Source: Bacillota bacterium
GTDB taxonomy: Bacteria; Bacillota; Clostridia; DSM-8532
DNA: 64,000 bases
Reading direction: 5' to 3'
NCBI GenBank assembly: GCA_023415825.1
Contig: JAEZJF010000022.1
Span: 558,001 to 622,000 of the forward strand
The number at the start of each line of letters is the position of its first letter. Position 1 is the stretch's first letter. Both the position numbers and the translations under genes were made by a program. The notes under the pieces were generated by a model. The model saw only the letters and a list, made by a program, of their open reading frames with translations. It was not told the origin of the DNA and did not search any database. Shown here piece after piece: positions 23,222 through 31,982 of this stretch.

Positions 23222-23288
23222 AGAAGCGTTCGACTTTAATACTTAAGTATAGTCTTACAAAATTTATAACACGGAAGGAATGATAAAT

Positions 23289-24390
23289 GTGAGCCTTGTA
23301 GAGCTTGAACAGGTAGGTCTCGAGCTTAGAGAGCTAGGAGAAAATATCAGAGAATTGGGGGATTCACTTTGACTTCCCTAGTGTTCAAAAAGAGCTTGAG
23401 GAATTAGAACAGCGTGCCACAGAACCGGAATTCTGGAATGATGCAGAGAATTCTCAAAAGGTGCTACAGCGCACCAAGAGCCTTCGGGCAAAGCTTGAGC
23501 ATTTTGATAAGCTGATTAATGATTGCGATGATACCCTTACCCTAGCTGAGTTGGGTCTTGATGAAAAGGATGAAACGGTGCTGGAAGAAGTTAAGCAGAG
23601 CTTTGACGATATCAGCAGCCGTTATGAAAAATTGCGTCTTGAGACTCTGATGAAGGGTGAGCATGACAATAATAACGCCATCATCACACTCCATGCAGGG
23701 GCAGGTGGCACTGAGGCCATGGACTGGGTGCAGATGCTCTTTCGCATGTACTCCCGCTGGGCCGAAAAAAATGGCTTTGAAACACGTGTTTTGGATATGT
23801 TGGATGGAGAAGAAGCGGGGATTAAAAGCGTAACGATAGAAATCAATGGTGATTATGCTTATGGCTTTTTAAAGTCAGAAAAGGGCGTTCACCGTCTTGT
23901 CCGGATTTCTCCCTTCGATTCCTCCGGAAGACGCCATACCTCTTTCGCTTCCATGGACGTTATGCCTGTACTGGATGATTCGGTAGTTGTAGAAATCAAT
24001 CCGGAGGATATTAAAATGGACGTCTACCGGTCAAGCGGAGCTGGCGGTCAGCACGTAAACAAGACCTCTTCAGCCGTGCGTCTCACGCATATTCCTACAG
24101 GAATTATCGTAGCCTGCCAAAATGAGCGGTCCCAATTCCAGAATAGGGAAACGGCTATGAAAATGTTGAAAGCCAAGCTTTTGGAGCTCAAAGAACGCGA
24201 ACAGGCCGAAAAGCTCAGTCAGATCAAGGGCGAGCAAATGGATATCGCCTGGGGAAGCCAGATCCGTTCCTATGTATTCTGTCCCTATACATTGGTGAAG
24301 GACCATCGCACCGACTACGAGGAGGGCAATGTACAGAAGGTTATGGATGGCGGAATCGATGAGTTTATTCAGGCTTACTTAAGCGCCTAA
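23289..24390 (+). CDS. prfB: Peptide chain release factor 2, made by +1 programmed frameshift
   Basis: RF2 ends translation at UGA and UAA. Frame 1 runs from a GTG at 23289 (AAGGA at 9 nt) for 27 codons to CTT TGA at 23367-23372; ribosomes slip +1 and read GAC at 23371 onward, giving about 366 aa, normal for RF2. The second frame carries the stop-recognition tripeptide SPF (RISPFDSSGRRHTSFASM) and the catalytic GGQ (SGAGGQHVNKTSSAVRL). An ATG three codons before the GTG is in frame but too close to the ribosome site. Annotated as joined; a program that ignores the slip would start near 23461 and lose the N-terminus. Confidence 0.96.
23354..23373 (+). promoter_or_regulatory. RF2 autoregulatory +1 frameshift signal
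   Basis: A run of G (GGGGG ending at 23361) acts as internal Shine-Dalgarno, followed after 5 nt by CTTTGAC (23367-23373), the classical slip site. In E. coli the gap is 3 nt. When RF2 is scarce, the ribosome pauses at TGA and slips into the long frame. Confidence 0.9.
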
Positions 24391-24391
24391 A

Positions 24392-24441
24392 AAGTAAAAA
24401 ATAAAAAAGCGAGGTCTGGGAAGAAATTACCCAGACCTCGC
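24392..24441 (-). terminator. Terminator between prfB and the DacF-like gene
   Basis: 12-bp perfect stem (24409-24420 with 24430-24441). Read on the minus strand it is followed by a long T-rich tract (24408 down to 24392), so it mainly serves the DacF-like gene; on the plus strand the tail is only GCTTTA. Confidence 0.85.
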
Positions 24442-24451
24442 GCTTTATCTA

Positions 24452-25741
24452 CTAACGACGTCTTCGTTTCCTGGCACGGGATTTTATTACTTGTTTTCTT
24501 AGATAACTATAAATCTTGCTGAGGCCCATGATTAGCTCAATGACAATAAGGCCTAATATGACATATATGAGCTCACGGCTCTCAATAAGCCTATCCTTCA
24601 TAATCTGGGCTTTGGTTTTCTGGGGTAGGATTTCTCTGTCGGGATACAGCTCCACATTAATTACAGTACCATCCTCAAGAGTGTAGGTCAGCATACCCAT
24701 AACGGTATTTTTTGTGACGGGTGGCTTGAGCTTGGTATCATCTACGTTAATATTGATATCCTTGATGTAAGTTTCACCCTTGGGATGAACATAATACACA
24801 TCGGACTTGGGGACGAGGTTTAAGGTTTGCTGGTCAATGGTGATAACCCTTTGGCTGCTTCCGGCAGGAACCAATGTACCATAAAGATAATTGTCAAATC
24901 CGTAGTTGAGAAAGGCTGACGAATCCTCATACATTTTTTTGGTGGGTACATCCAGAAGAATACAGACCAATCTCATATTATTTCTGGTTACAGTGGTGAC
25001 AATGCTCTGAATATCTTTATCAAAGCTCGCAGCCATGCCGCCGTCAGTATCCGGATAACTCCAGAACATGTTGTTGGTATTGGTAAGGAGAATTGTTTTG
25101 GTGTCACTGTACCAGGTCTTGGCTTGTGTACTGAAGAGCCGATTGAAATTGCTGTTGGAAAGGGCATATTTCATAAGAATAAGAATATCTTTGTTTGTGG
25201 TATATTGATCCTCGTCATAAACACCCGTACTGTTTGTAAAATGCGTATCGGTCATACCCAGCTTTTGGGCGTATTCATTCATTATGGTGACAAAACCCGA
25301 TTCACTGCCGCCGACATACTCGGCTACGGCTTTGCAGGCATCAACGGAACCGATCAGCGATAGTGCGCTGAGAAGATTTTTCAGCGCATATTTTTCACCT
25401 ACTGAGAGATTTAATGTAGCACCCTCAGTATTAACGACGTCCTTACTTATGGTAACCATTCCCTCGGTGTCGGCTTTTTCAAAAGCGATTAGAATAGTCA
25501 TAATGCGATTGGCTAAAGGTGAATGAGAGATTTCATCCGATGCTTTTGACAGTATAACCTGTCCTCTGCGCGCATCAAAAAGAATAGCTGAAACAGCCTC
25601 AGTCTGAGGTGTATCGGCCTCGTCAACGGCGAATGCCCGGAATCCCAGTCCTGGCAACAGCCCAAGGGATAAAATACAAAAAAGCGCCAATACCAGAATG
25701 AAACGACGCCCTCTTGATGTATAGATTTGTTCAGCCATCAT
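24452..25741 (-). CDS. DacF-like D,D-carboxypeptidase homologue with all active-site motifs lost
   Basis: 429 aa with N-terminal signal (about 12-38), a peptidase_S11-type domain (about 48-290), a C-terminal beta domain and a final membrane helix followed by KSRARKRRRR. The fold aligns well with DacF (SAILFDARRGQVILSKASDE; IMNEYAQKLGMTDTHFTNST). The catalytic SxxK is LANR at 76-79, SxN is GSV at 131-133, and KTG is MAA at 236-238. It therefore should not cleave or bind D-Ala-D-Ala in the normal way and is probably a structural or regulatory pseudoenzyme of the wall. Start chosen at 25741 (MMAEQIY) with AGGGAAG upstream; a longer frame to 25813 has none. Confidence 0.88.
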   Translation of the reverse strand: MMAEQIYTSRGRRFILVLALFCILSLGLLPGLGFRAFAVDEADTPQTEAVSAILFDARRGQVILSKASDEISHSPLANRIMTILIAFEKADTEGMVTISKDVVNTEGATLNLSVGEKYALKNLLSALSLIGSVDACKAVAEYVGGSESGFVTIMNEYAQKLGMTDTHFTNSTGVYDEDQYTTNKDILILMKYALSNSNFNRLFSTQAKTWYSDTKTILLTNTNNMFWSYPDTDGGMAASFDKDIQSIVTTVTRNNMRLVCILLDVPTKKMYEDSSAFLNYGFDNYLYGTLVPAGSSQRVITIDQQTLNLVPKSDVYYVHPKGETYIKDININVDDTKLKPPVTKNTVMGMLTYTLEDGTVINVELYPDREILPQKTKAQIMKDRLIESRELIYVILGLIVIELIMGLSKIYSYLRKQVIKSRARKRRRR

Positions 25742-25996
25742 GGTGCATACTTCCCTAAAGGAATTTATCGAAAAGGTGTCATAACTAATGGATAATTCCT
25801 GTATAAAAATCATTAAAAATGACTTTTTGCATTGAAATTAATTATAGCACACCAGAAGGGCATGTCAATTGATGAATGTGCATAACCTTAAGGTGTCTAA
25901 TACATTATTTTAGTCTATTTCCCTCTAAAAATGCTTTCAATGCGATAATCAAAATTTTTACTTAACTGGATAGTATGCACCGATAAATTATTTTAA

Positions 25997-28561
25997 CTAA
26001 GCATTGGCCCATTTTACCATAGGCATGTCAAATTTATTCATGAAATTGGGGTGGGCTGGAATAATTCTAAAGGAATACCCGTATTCACCACCGTCAATCA
26101 GACATATTTTAGCTTCGTAGGAAAAGGCTGATGCATCGGTTTGCCTTACTGCTTTCATCTCGACGGCCATACCGTTGACGATGCCATTCTTAGCAAAAGG
26201 ACCGTAGAAGACCTCTACTCGAACATCCTCGGGAACCAGGGAGGAGAGGTTCACTGTAGCACTCAAAAGCAATTCGTGGCCCGACAGCATACTATAATCC
26301 ACAAGCCCGTGGATGTCCTGATTGGCTGTAATGCTCACCTGGGGCCATGCCTTCTCAATTTTTTGCTTCCAGTCGGCAAGGGTCCGAATAAAGCTATATT
26401 GCGAGTCTCTTATCTTGATGTTTCGTTTAATGCAGGGCAGGTACATTTTTTCTGTGTAATCCTTAACCATTCTGTGGGTGCCATATAAGGGTGCAAGGGT
26501 CCTGATAGAATCCTTCATCCGTTTGACCCAGCCTGTTGGAATGCCATTTTCATCGCGGTTATAAAATAACGGAATGATATCACGCTCAAGTGTCTCATAA
26601 AGGGACTTACTATCAGCGTCATCCTGATGCTGTTCGTTTTCATAGGGAGTATCGTCGCCGATAACCCAGCCGTTATTTCCGTTATAGCCTTCACACCACC
26701 AGCCATCCATGATGCTGAAATTGAGTACACCATTGATACAGGCCTTCTGGCCGCTGGTTCCGCTGGCTTCAAGCGGGCGGCGGGGGTTATTCATCCATAT
26801 ATCTACGCCTTGCACAAGATGACGGGCTACCGTCATGTTATAGTTCTCAACCACGAAAATCTTGCCTCTGAAGCCTTCGCGTCTTGCGATGTCATGGATG
26901 TTCTTGATAATCTCATGGGCTGGCCTGTCAGCCGGATGTGCTTTTCCGGCAAAGATGATCTGGACAGGCATGCTTTTATTGTTCAAGATTTTCTCAATCC
27001 TGGCCAGGTCTCTAAAAATAAGGTTTGCACGCTTATAGGTTGCAAAGCGCCTGGCAAAGCCTATTGTAAAGGCGTGGTTATCAATCTGGCTGTCCAATTC
27101 GTTGACTTCGTGAAGGGGGACGCCGTTTTGGAGATACTGCTTCTTTAGCCGATCAGTGATAAATCGTATCATTTTGGCCTTAAGGACATTATGAGTTTTC
27201 CAGAGCTCATCGTCAGGGATTTCGTAAACGCCCTCCCAGACAGAATAATCATACATTTTTTGCTGCCAGTCGGAGGGGAGGTGCTTGTCAAGAAGATACT
27301 TGATTGAGGGAGCCAACCACGTCATGGTATGTATACCATTCGTGATATGGCTGATGGGAACCTCGTCCTCGGGCAGCTCGGACCATACCGAACTGAAGAT
27401 ATTGCGGGATACGGCGCCATGAAGCTCGCTAACACCATTTTTGCGTCCCGACATGTTAAGTGCCAATACGGTCATATTAAAATTATACGGATCGCCTGGC
27501 TTCAGACCCAAGTCCATGAACTCGTGCCGCATAAGCCCTAATTGACCCCAGTAATTGCCAAAATAGCGGTCCATCATGTCTAAGGGAAATACATCATTTC
27601 CTGCGGGAACAGGAGTATGGGTGGTGAAAACTGTAGAGGAATAAACGATTTCCCGCGCTTCCTGGAAAGGCATATTTTTCTCCATGACAAGCTTTCGAGA
27701 TAGCTCAAGAGCCATGAAGGAGGAGTGTCCCTCATTCATGTGGTATACGGTGCCCTTGATACCTAAAGCATCCAGAGTACGGATACCGCCAATACCCAGA
27801 AGTATCTCTTGTTGAATACGGGTCTCACGATCACCACCGTAAAGCCGCTCAGTAAGTGCCCTGTCATACTGATTGTTTTCAGGAACATCGGTGTCCATGA
27901 GATAAAGCTTGATACGGCCGATATCGATACGCCATATTCTGGCATACACAATACGCCCTGACAGCTCCACATAAATGGTTAGAGGCTTGTTGCTGCCATC
28001 AAACACAGGCGTTACGGGAAGCTGGGAATAGTTAAGGGTTGTAAAATGGGTCTCCTGCCATCCATCGGCATTGATATGCTGGTCAAAGTACCCTTGCTTG
28101 TAGAAAAGTCCTATTGCTGTAAAGGGAAGGCCTAAACAGCTGGCTGATTTGCAGTGGTCGCCTGAAAGTACCCCGAGCCCGCCGGAGTAAACAGGAAGGA
28201 CCTCGTGAAGGCCATATTCAGCAGAAAAGTAGACGATATGCTCATCCTTGTAATCAGGGCATTCCCGATTAAACCATGTATCCTCGGTATTTAAATAGTG
28301 GGTGAAATCCTTTACGACTTTATCATAGCGATTCATGAACTCAGCATCGGAGAGCTTTTCCTCAAGCTTACGCATACTTACTTCCTGTAGAAAACGTACC
28401 GGATTCCGGTTGATTTTTTCCCACAGGGCCAAGTCGATTTCCCGATAAAGGTCAATAGCTTCACTGTTCCATGACCACCAGAGATTTTTTGAAATATCGC
28501 GAAGGCCTGAAAGCCTTTCTGGTATGGCGGTTGTTACCTTGATCTTGCCGAACTTATACAT
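25997..28561 (-). CDS. glgP: Alpha-glucan (glycogen/maltodextrin) phosphorylase
   Basis: 854 aa. Releases glucose-1-phosphate from alpha-1,4-glucans using pyridoxal phosphate. It belongs to the second bacterial phosphorylase type, which begins with a DUF3417 domain (LRDISKNLWWSWNSEAIDLY), followed by the GT35 body: VYFSAEYGLHEVLPVYSGGL, YHMNEGHSSFMALEL, and the PLP-lysine region EASGTSGQKACINGVLNFSI. ATG at 28561 follows GGAGGTTCTCT; an ATG six codons upstream lies before that site. Stands alone, far from glgA. Confidence 0.96.
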   Translation of the reverse strand: MYKFGKIKVTTAIPERLSGLRDISKNLWWSWNSEAIDLYREIDLALWEKINRNPVRFLQEVSMRKLEEKLSDAEFMNRYDKVVKDFTHYLNTEDTWFNRECPDYKDEHIVYFSAEYGLHEVLPVYSGGLGVLSGDHCKSASCLGLPFTAIGLFYKQGYFDQHINADGWQETHFTTLNYSQLPVTPVFDGSNKPLTIYVELSGRIVYARIWRIDIGRIKLYLMDTDVPENNQYDRALTERLYGGDRETRIQQEILLGIGGIRTLDALGIKGTVYHMNEGHSSFMALELSRKLVMEKNMPFQEAREIVYSSTVFTTHTPVPAGNDVFPLDMMDRYFGNYWGQLGLMRHEFMDLGLKPGDPYNFNMTVLALNMSGRKNGVSELHGAVSRNIFSSVWSELPEDEVPISHITNGIHTMTWLAPSIKYLLDKHLPSDWQQKMYDYSVWEGVYEIPDDELWKTHNVLKAKMIRFITDRLKKQYLQNGVPLHEVNELDSQIDNHAFTIGFARRFATYKRANLIFRDLARIEKILNNKSMPVQIIFAGKAHPADRPAHEIIKNIHDIARREGFRGKIFVVENYNMTVARHLVQGVDIWMNNPRRPLEASGTSGQKACINGVLNFSIMDGWWCEGYNGNNGWVIGDDTPYENEQHQDDADSKSLYETLERDIIPLFYNRDENGIPTGWVKRMKDSIRTLAPLYGTHRMVKDYTEKMYLPCIKRNIKIRDSQYSFIRTLADWKQKIEKAWPQVSITANQDIHGLVDYSMLSGHELLLSATVNLSSLVPEDVRVEVFYGPFAKNGIVNGMAVEMKAVRQTDASAFSYEAKICLIDGGEYGYSFRIIPAHPNFMNKFDMPMVKWANA

Positions 28562-28877
28562 AGAGAACCTCCGATGCAATGAAATACAGAATTATATATA
28601 CCCAAATCATCATGCTAATAATACGGTTGATAGAGGGATGATCGAAATTTAACTTCCGAAGAACCGGAAGACGTACTTCGATTGCTCCTTTAATGATGTC
28701 GTGGGATATATAGGACAAATGTCCTATGAGTTTGTAAAAAAATAAGGGTAAATATCTTGTTGTAAAGTATCGAATTATATTATAAACTAATAAATAATAA
28801 TCTCCAAGAAATTAAAGCAATTTCTAATATAATTCTAGCATGACTGTATAAATATGTTAACGGAAAGGACAGACATC
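28562..28877. other. 316-bp gap between glgP and trxA
   Basis: Divergent control region. It holds two hairpins, CTTCCG/CGGAAG near 28654-28671 and the perfect ATAGGACA...GTCCTAT at 28710-28727. An AT-rich segment toward 28840 contains TATAAT without a clear -35. No small frame with a ribosome site was seen. Confidence 0.4.
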
Positions 28878-29207
28878 ATGGCTTCTGAAAAGATTTTGAC
28901 AATAAAAAATGACAATTTCGATGAGCTTGTTTTGAAATCCTCCCTACCTATTCTCGTGGATTTTTGGGCTATGTGGTGCGGGCCTTGCAAGGCTATTGCG
29001 CCTATTCTGGATGAGCTCTCTGATGAATACGACGGACGGTTTCTTATTGGTAAAGTAAATGCCGATGAAGAAAGCGTTTTGATCCAGAACTTTAATATTA
29101 TGAGCATTCCCACTCTAATTGTTTTTAAGAATGGCGTTCAGGTTGATAAGATCGTAGGAGCCCGTTCCAAAACAGACTTAAAGGAATTACTGGATAAATA
29201 TATTTAA
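28878..29207 (+). CDS. trxA: Thioredoxin
   Basis: 109 aa, standard thioredoxin length, with the WCGPC redox site (ILVDFWAMWCGPCKAIAPIL) and the cis-Pro region SIPTLIVFKNG. It reduces protein disulfides in the cytosol. ATG at 28878 has AAAGGA at about 9 nt; an upstream ATG (28854) lies before it. No thioredoxin reductase is in the window. Confidence 0.96.
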   Translation: MASEKILTIKNDNFDELVLKSSLPILVDFWAMWCGPCKAIAPILDELSDEYDGRFLIGKVNADEESVLIQNFNIMSIPTLIVFKNGVQVDKIVGARSKTDLKELLDKYI

Positions 29208-29251
29208 TTTTGCCTAATAAATAGGATTTCGTAATAAAAGGAGTGTTGGTT

Positions 29252-29734
29252 ATGTCAGGTGAAAAGAAATTTGGTTCTTCAGCGTTTGGCTTTAACAAGT
29301 CTGATGTAAATGCTTACATCGAAAAGATCATACATGAATTTGACCAAAGGTTGAAGGAAAAGGATGATGAAATTTCTAACCTCAAGCTTCAGATTCGTGA
29401 GATGAAGACACGCTATGAGTCTACTTCACAGGACAACCAAAATTTATCAAAGGAAAAGGAAAGAATAGCCAGCGCCATTATTCAGGCGCAGGAAAAAGCG
29501 GATGCCATTTTGGAGGATGCAAAAGCCCGAGCGGAAATGGAAAAATCCAGACTTGAGCAGGCACTTGAAAGTGAAAGAGAACGCATCATTGATATCAAGC
29601 ATGATGTTAAGTCCATGAAAACCCAGGTGGCTGACATGCTTTCCAAGTTTCAAGCACTTTTAAGTGATGTGGATGGTTACATAGAGAACAAGGAAATAGA
29701 ATACAATATAGACAGCGGTGACGAAGCCTGTTAA
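29252..29734 (+). CDS. DivIVA-like coiled-coil protein
   Basis: 160 aa. The N-terminus FGFNKSDVNAYIEKIIHEFD resembles the DivIVA opening (F..rGY...eVd.yl), followed by a heptad-rich coiled coil from about 25 to 140. DivIVA-type proteins gather at curved membranes such as poles and septa. The usual membrane-inserting Phe/Arg pair is less clear, so it may be a relative with another job. ATG at 29252 has AAAGGAG at 8 nt. It follows trxA by 44 bp and ends before a terminator. Confidence 0.72.
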   Translation: MSGEKKFGSSAFGFNKSDVNAYIEKIIHEFDQRLKEKDDEISNLKLQIREMKTRYESTSQDNQNLSKEKERIASAIIQAQEKADAILEDAKARAEMEKSRLEQALESERERIIDIKHDVKSMKTQVADMLSKFQALLSDVDGYIENKEIEYNIDSGDEAC

Positions 29735-29794
29735 GGTTTTAAAGGCCGCAACCTAAACGGCGGCTCAGGCATATATACAAATCAAGCCAAAAGG

Positions 29795-29823
29795 CCCTGC
29801 TTTAAAGAGCAGGGTTTTCTTTT
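29795..29823 (+). terminator. Rho-independent terminator after the DivIVA-like gene
   Basis: CCCTGCT (29795-29801) pairs with AGCAGGG (29808-29814), followed by TTTTCTTTT. Confidence 0.85.
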
Positions 29824-29875
29824 AAACAGATATCTATTAACCAGATCATGTTGATTTTTGAAGGGAGTTATTTTT

Positions 29876-30358
29876 ATGGAGAAAAAAATTCTTGATATTT
29901 TAAGAAGCAACAGCAGGCTTTCGGATGAAGAAATGGCCGTTATGCTAGGTACCACAACCGATGTTATCAGAAACACCATAAATGACCTTGAAGCCAGAGG
30001 TGTTATCATTGGCTATAGCACACTGATTGACTGGGAAAAGGCCGAATATGAAGCTGTTACGGCCTATATTGAGGTTAAGGTCACTCCCCAAAGAGGACAA
30101 GGTTTTGACAGAGTTGCCGAGAGAATATATCAATATCCTCAGGTTTCTGCCTGCAGCCTGATGTCCGGTGGGTTTGACCTTTTTGTTGTAGTGGAAGGAA
30201 AAACCATGAAGGAAGTGGCTCTTTTTGTGGCAGAAAAGCTTGCGCCTATCGAATCGGTCTTAAGCTGTGCCACTCACTTTGTACTGAAGAAGTACAAGGA
30301 CAACGGTGTGGTATTCGACAGAGTTCTTAAAGACGAAAGAGAGGCTGTCATATTATGA
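29876..30358 (+). CDS. Lrp/AsnC-family transcriptional regulator
   Basis: 160 aa. Helix-turn-helix at about 5-50 (ILDILRSNSRLSDEEMAVML, then VIRNTINDLEARGVIIGYST) and a RAM ligand domain (TAYIEVKVTPQRGQGFDRVA, ACSLMSGGFDLFVVVEG). ATG at 29876 has AAGGGAG at 8 nt. The stop overlaps the start of the aminotransferase gene, so they are coupled, and the regulator probably senses an amino acid related to the enzyme. Confidence 0.92.
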   Translation: MEKKILDILRSNSRLSDEEMAVMLGTTTDVIRNTINDLEARGVIIGYSTLIDWEKAEYEAVTAYIEVKVTPQRGQGFDRVAERIYQYPQVSACSLMSGGFDLFVVVEGKTMKEVALFVAEKLAPIESVLSCATHFVLKKYKDNGVVFDRVLKDEREAVIL

Positions 30359-31524
30359 ACATAAAACAAATGATAAAGAAAAATATTATGGAAACCCCGC
30401 CTTCCGGCATCAGAAAATACTTTGACTTGATCAATGAAATGAAGGATGCCATTTCTCTGGGCATAGGCGAGCCCGACTTTGAAACTCCATGGAGTATCCG
30501 GGAGGAAGGAATTTACTCCCTGGAGAAAGGAAAAACCTTTTACTCTTCCAATGCCGGATTTATTGAACTCCGGGAGGAAATCTCCAATTATATGAATAAC
30601 CGATTTAACCTGAAATACAACCAGGCCAATGAGGTTCTGGTCACTGTAGGCGGGAGCGAGGCCATCGATATTGCCATTCGTACCTTTGCAGGGCCCGGCG
30701 ATGAGGTCATTGTGCCCGAGCCTTCCTTTGTGGCTTATAAAGGCTGCGTTATGTTCGCAGGAGCCACTCCTGTACCCATCAATCTTAAAGCTGAGGATCA
30801 ATTCAAATTAAAGCCTTATCAAATCCTTGATGCGATTACGGAGAGAACCAAGGTTATTATTATAGGCTACCCCAACAATCCGACTGGAGCAACCATGGAC
30901 TATGAGGATTATAAAGCTATTGTTGAGGTTTTAAAGGATAAGGATATTATCGTTATCTCCGATGAGCTTTATGCCGAGCTTACATATCGAGGACAGCATG
31001 TCTCCATAGCCCAATTCTCTGAAATGAAAGAAAAAACCATAGTCATTAACGGCTTTTCCAAAGCATTTGCCATGACAGGATGGCGTATCGGGTTTGCCTG
31101 TGGTCATGCCGATGCCTTGGAGCAAATGAAGAAGATCCATCAATATGCGATTATGTGTGCGCCTACAACAGCCCAATTTGCTGCTATTGAGGCTTTGAGA
31201 AACGGAGAGCCCGAGGTGCGCCGCATGGTCGAGGAATACAACCGCCGTAGGCTAGTAATGGTGGATGGCTTCAGGAAAGCGGGCCTGTCTTGTTTTGAGC
31301 CGGTGGGTGCTTTCTACGTATTTCCGGATATCTCATCTTCAGGCCTTTCTTCGGATGACTTCTGCGAGCAGCTTTTAAAGGAAGAGAAAGTACTGATGGT
31401 ACCAGGAAATGCGTTCGGCGCCAGTGGTGAAGGCTTTGCCAGAGCAACTTATGCAACATCAATCGATAATATCCGGGAAGCACTCATCAGAATAAAACGC
31501 TTTGTCGAGAGAGTTAAGAAGTGA
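30355..31524 (+). CDS. Class I/II PLP-dependent aminotransferase
   Basis: 389 aa, fold-type I aminotransferase of the aspartate/PatA branch. Key blocks: ISLGIGEPDFETPW near the N-terminus, GYPNNPTGATM, and VINGFSKAFAMTGWRIGF with the PLP lysine. A conserved Arg near the C-terminus (EGFARATYATS) binds the substrate carboxylate. Starts with an ATGA overlap with the AsnC gene. Exact amino-acid pair is not readable; the AsnC partner argues for a biosynthetic or salvage role under amino-acid control. Confidence 0.93.
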   Translation: MNIKQMIKKNIMETPPSGIRKYFDLINEMKDAISLGIGEPDFETPWSIREEGIYSLEKGKTFYSSNAGFIELREEISNYMNNRFNLKYNQANEVLVTVGGSEAIDIAIRTFAGPGDEVIVPEPSFVAYKGCVMFAGATPVPINLKAEDQFKLKPYQILDAITERTKVIIIGYPNNPTGATMDYEDYKAIVEVLKDKDIIVISDELYAELTYRGQHVSIAQFSEMKEKTIVINGFSKAFAMTGWRIGFACGHADALEQMKKIHQYAIMCAPTTAQFAAIEALRNGEPEVRRMVEEYNRRRLVMVDGFRKAGLSCFEPVGAFYVFPDISSSGLSSDDFCEQLLKEEKVLMVPGNAFGASGEGFARATYATSIDNIREALIRIKRFVERVKK

Positions 31525-31533
31525 TAAAAAAAG

Positions 31534-31559
31534 GGGCAGTGGCCTTGTGGCTACTGCCC
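31534..31559. terminator. Bidirectional terminator between the aminotransferase and Spo0E-like genes
   Basis: Stem GGGCAGTGGCC (31534-31544) with GGCTACTGCCC (31549-31559), one G-U pair. TTTAAA follows on the plus strand; seven T follow on the minus strand. The stop codon of the minus-strand gene (31551-31553) lies inside the stem. Confidence 0.85.
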
Positions 31560-31706
31560 TTTAAATATGTACTTTTTGTTTTGAAGCCTCATCTGCTCTA
31601 CGATAAGGTCATCAAGGTGCCTGCTTAAGGCCAAGATAATATCCTTATTGTAACCTGAAGAAATTGCTTTGTTGAGACGGCTTCGTACTTTTTCAATGTT
31701 TTTCAT
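31551..31706 (-). CDS. Spo0E-like sporulation regulatory protein, 51 aa
   Basis: Starts MKNIEKVRSRLNKAISSGYN and has LALSRHLDDLIVEQ, matching the small Spo0E family (two helices with an SQELD-type signature, here SRHLD). Spo0E proteins dephosphorylate Spo0A-P and so delay sporulation. The Asp of the signature is kept; Gln-Glu is replaced by Arg-His. Ribosome site AAGGAGG at 9 nt and a clean promoter upstream. It is too short for many gene finders. Confidence 0.82.
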   Translation of the reverse strand: MKNIEKVRSRLNKAISSGYNKDIILALSRHLDDLIVEQMRLQNKKYIFKGQ

Positions 31707-31753
31707 TCGTATCTCCCTCCTTATCAGGAAAAAGACTATGTTTCTACAAAATT

Positions 31754-31782
31754 AATGTACCATGTTTTTCACATACAGTCAA
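31754..31782 (-). promoter_or_regulatory. Promoter of the Spo0E-like gene
   Basis: Minus strand: TTGACT (31782-31777), 17-nt spacer, TACATT (31759-31754). Confidence 0.65.
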
Positions 31783-31836
31783 CAAAACACGCATTAAAAC
31801 GTTGTTTCCGACATTATTCGTCAAAAAGAACTATGT

Positions 31837-31845
31837 CTCGACAAA
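31837..31845 (-). promoter_or_regulatory. Possible Spo0A box
   Basis: Minus strand TTTGTCGAG, eight of nine bases of TTTGTCGAA, about 55 bp upstream of the -35 of the Spo0E-like gene. It is also about 63 bp upstream of the fabI -35. Confidence 0.4.
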
Positions 31846-31907
31846 TTATTATGAAAGGTATTTTGTCTCCTTGTCGGAGCATGATTTTGACTTAAAGAAT
31901 GCTCCCC

Positions 31908-31936
31908 TTGAATAGAAAGCTAAAATAATGTATATT
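31908..31936 (+). promoter_or_regulatory. fabI promoter
   Basis: TTGAAT (31908-31913), 17-nt spacer, TATATT (31931-31936). An inverted repeat GGAGCAT/ATGCTCC (31876-31906) lies just ahead. Confidence 0.6.
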
Positions 31937-31982
31937 ATTTAGGAGTAAGTATTAATATTTGATGATAAATGGAGGTTACAAG

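Noticed and set aside
23289..23372. prfB as a broken pseudogene because of the in-frame TGA
   Set aside because: CTTTGAC after a G-run is the known RF2 frameshift site and the rest of the protein is intact.
30274..30801. 175-codon minus-strand frame opposite the aminotransferase
   Set aside because: Shadow of a conserved enzyme; no start signal.
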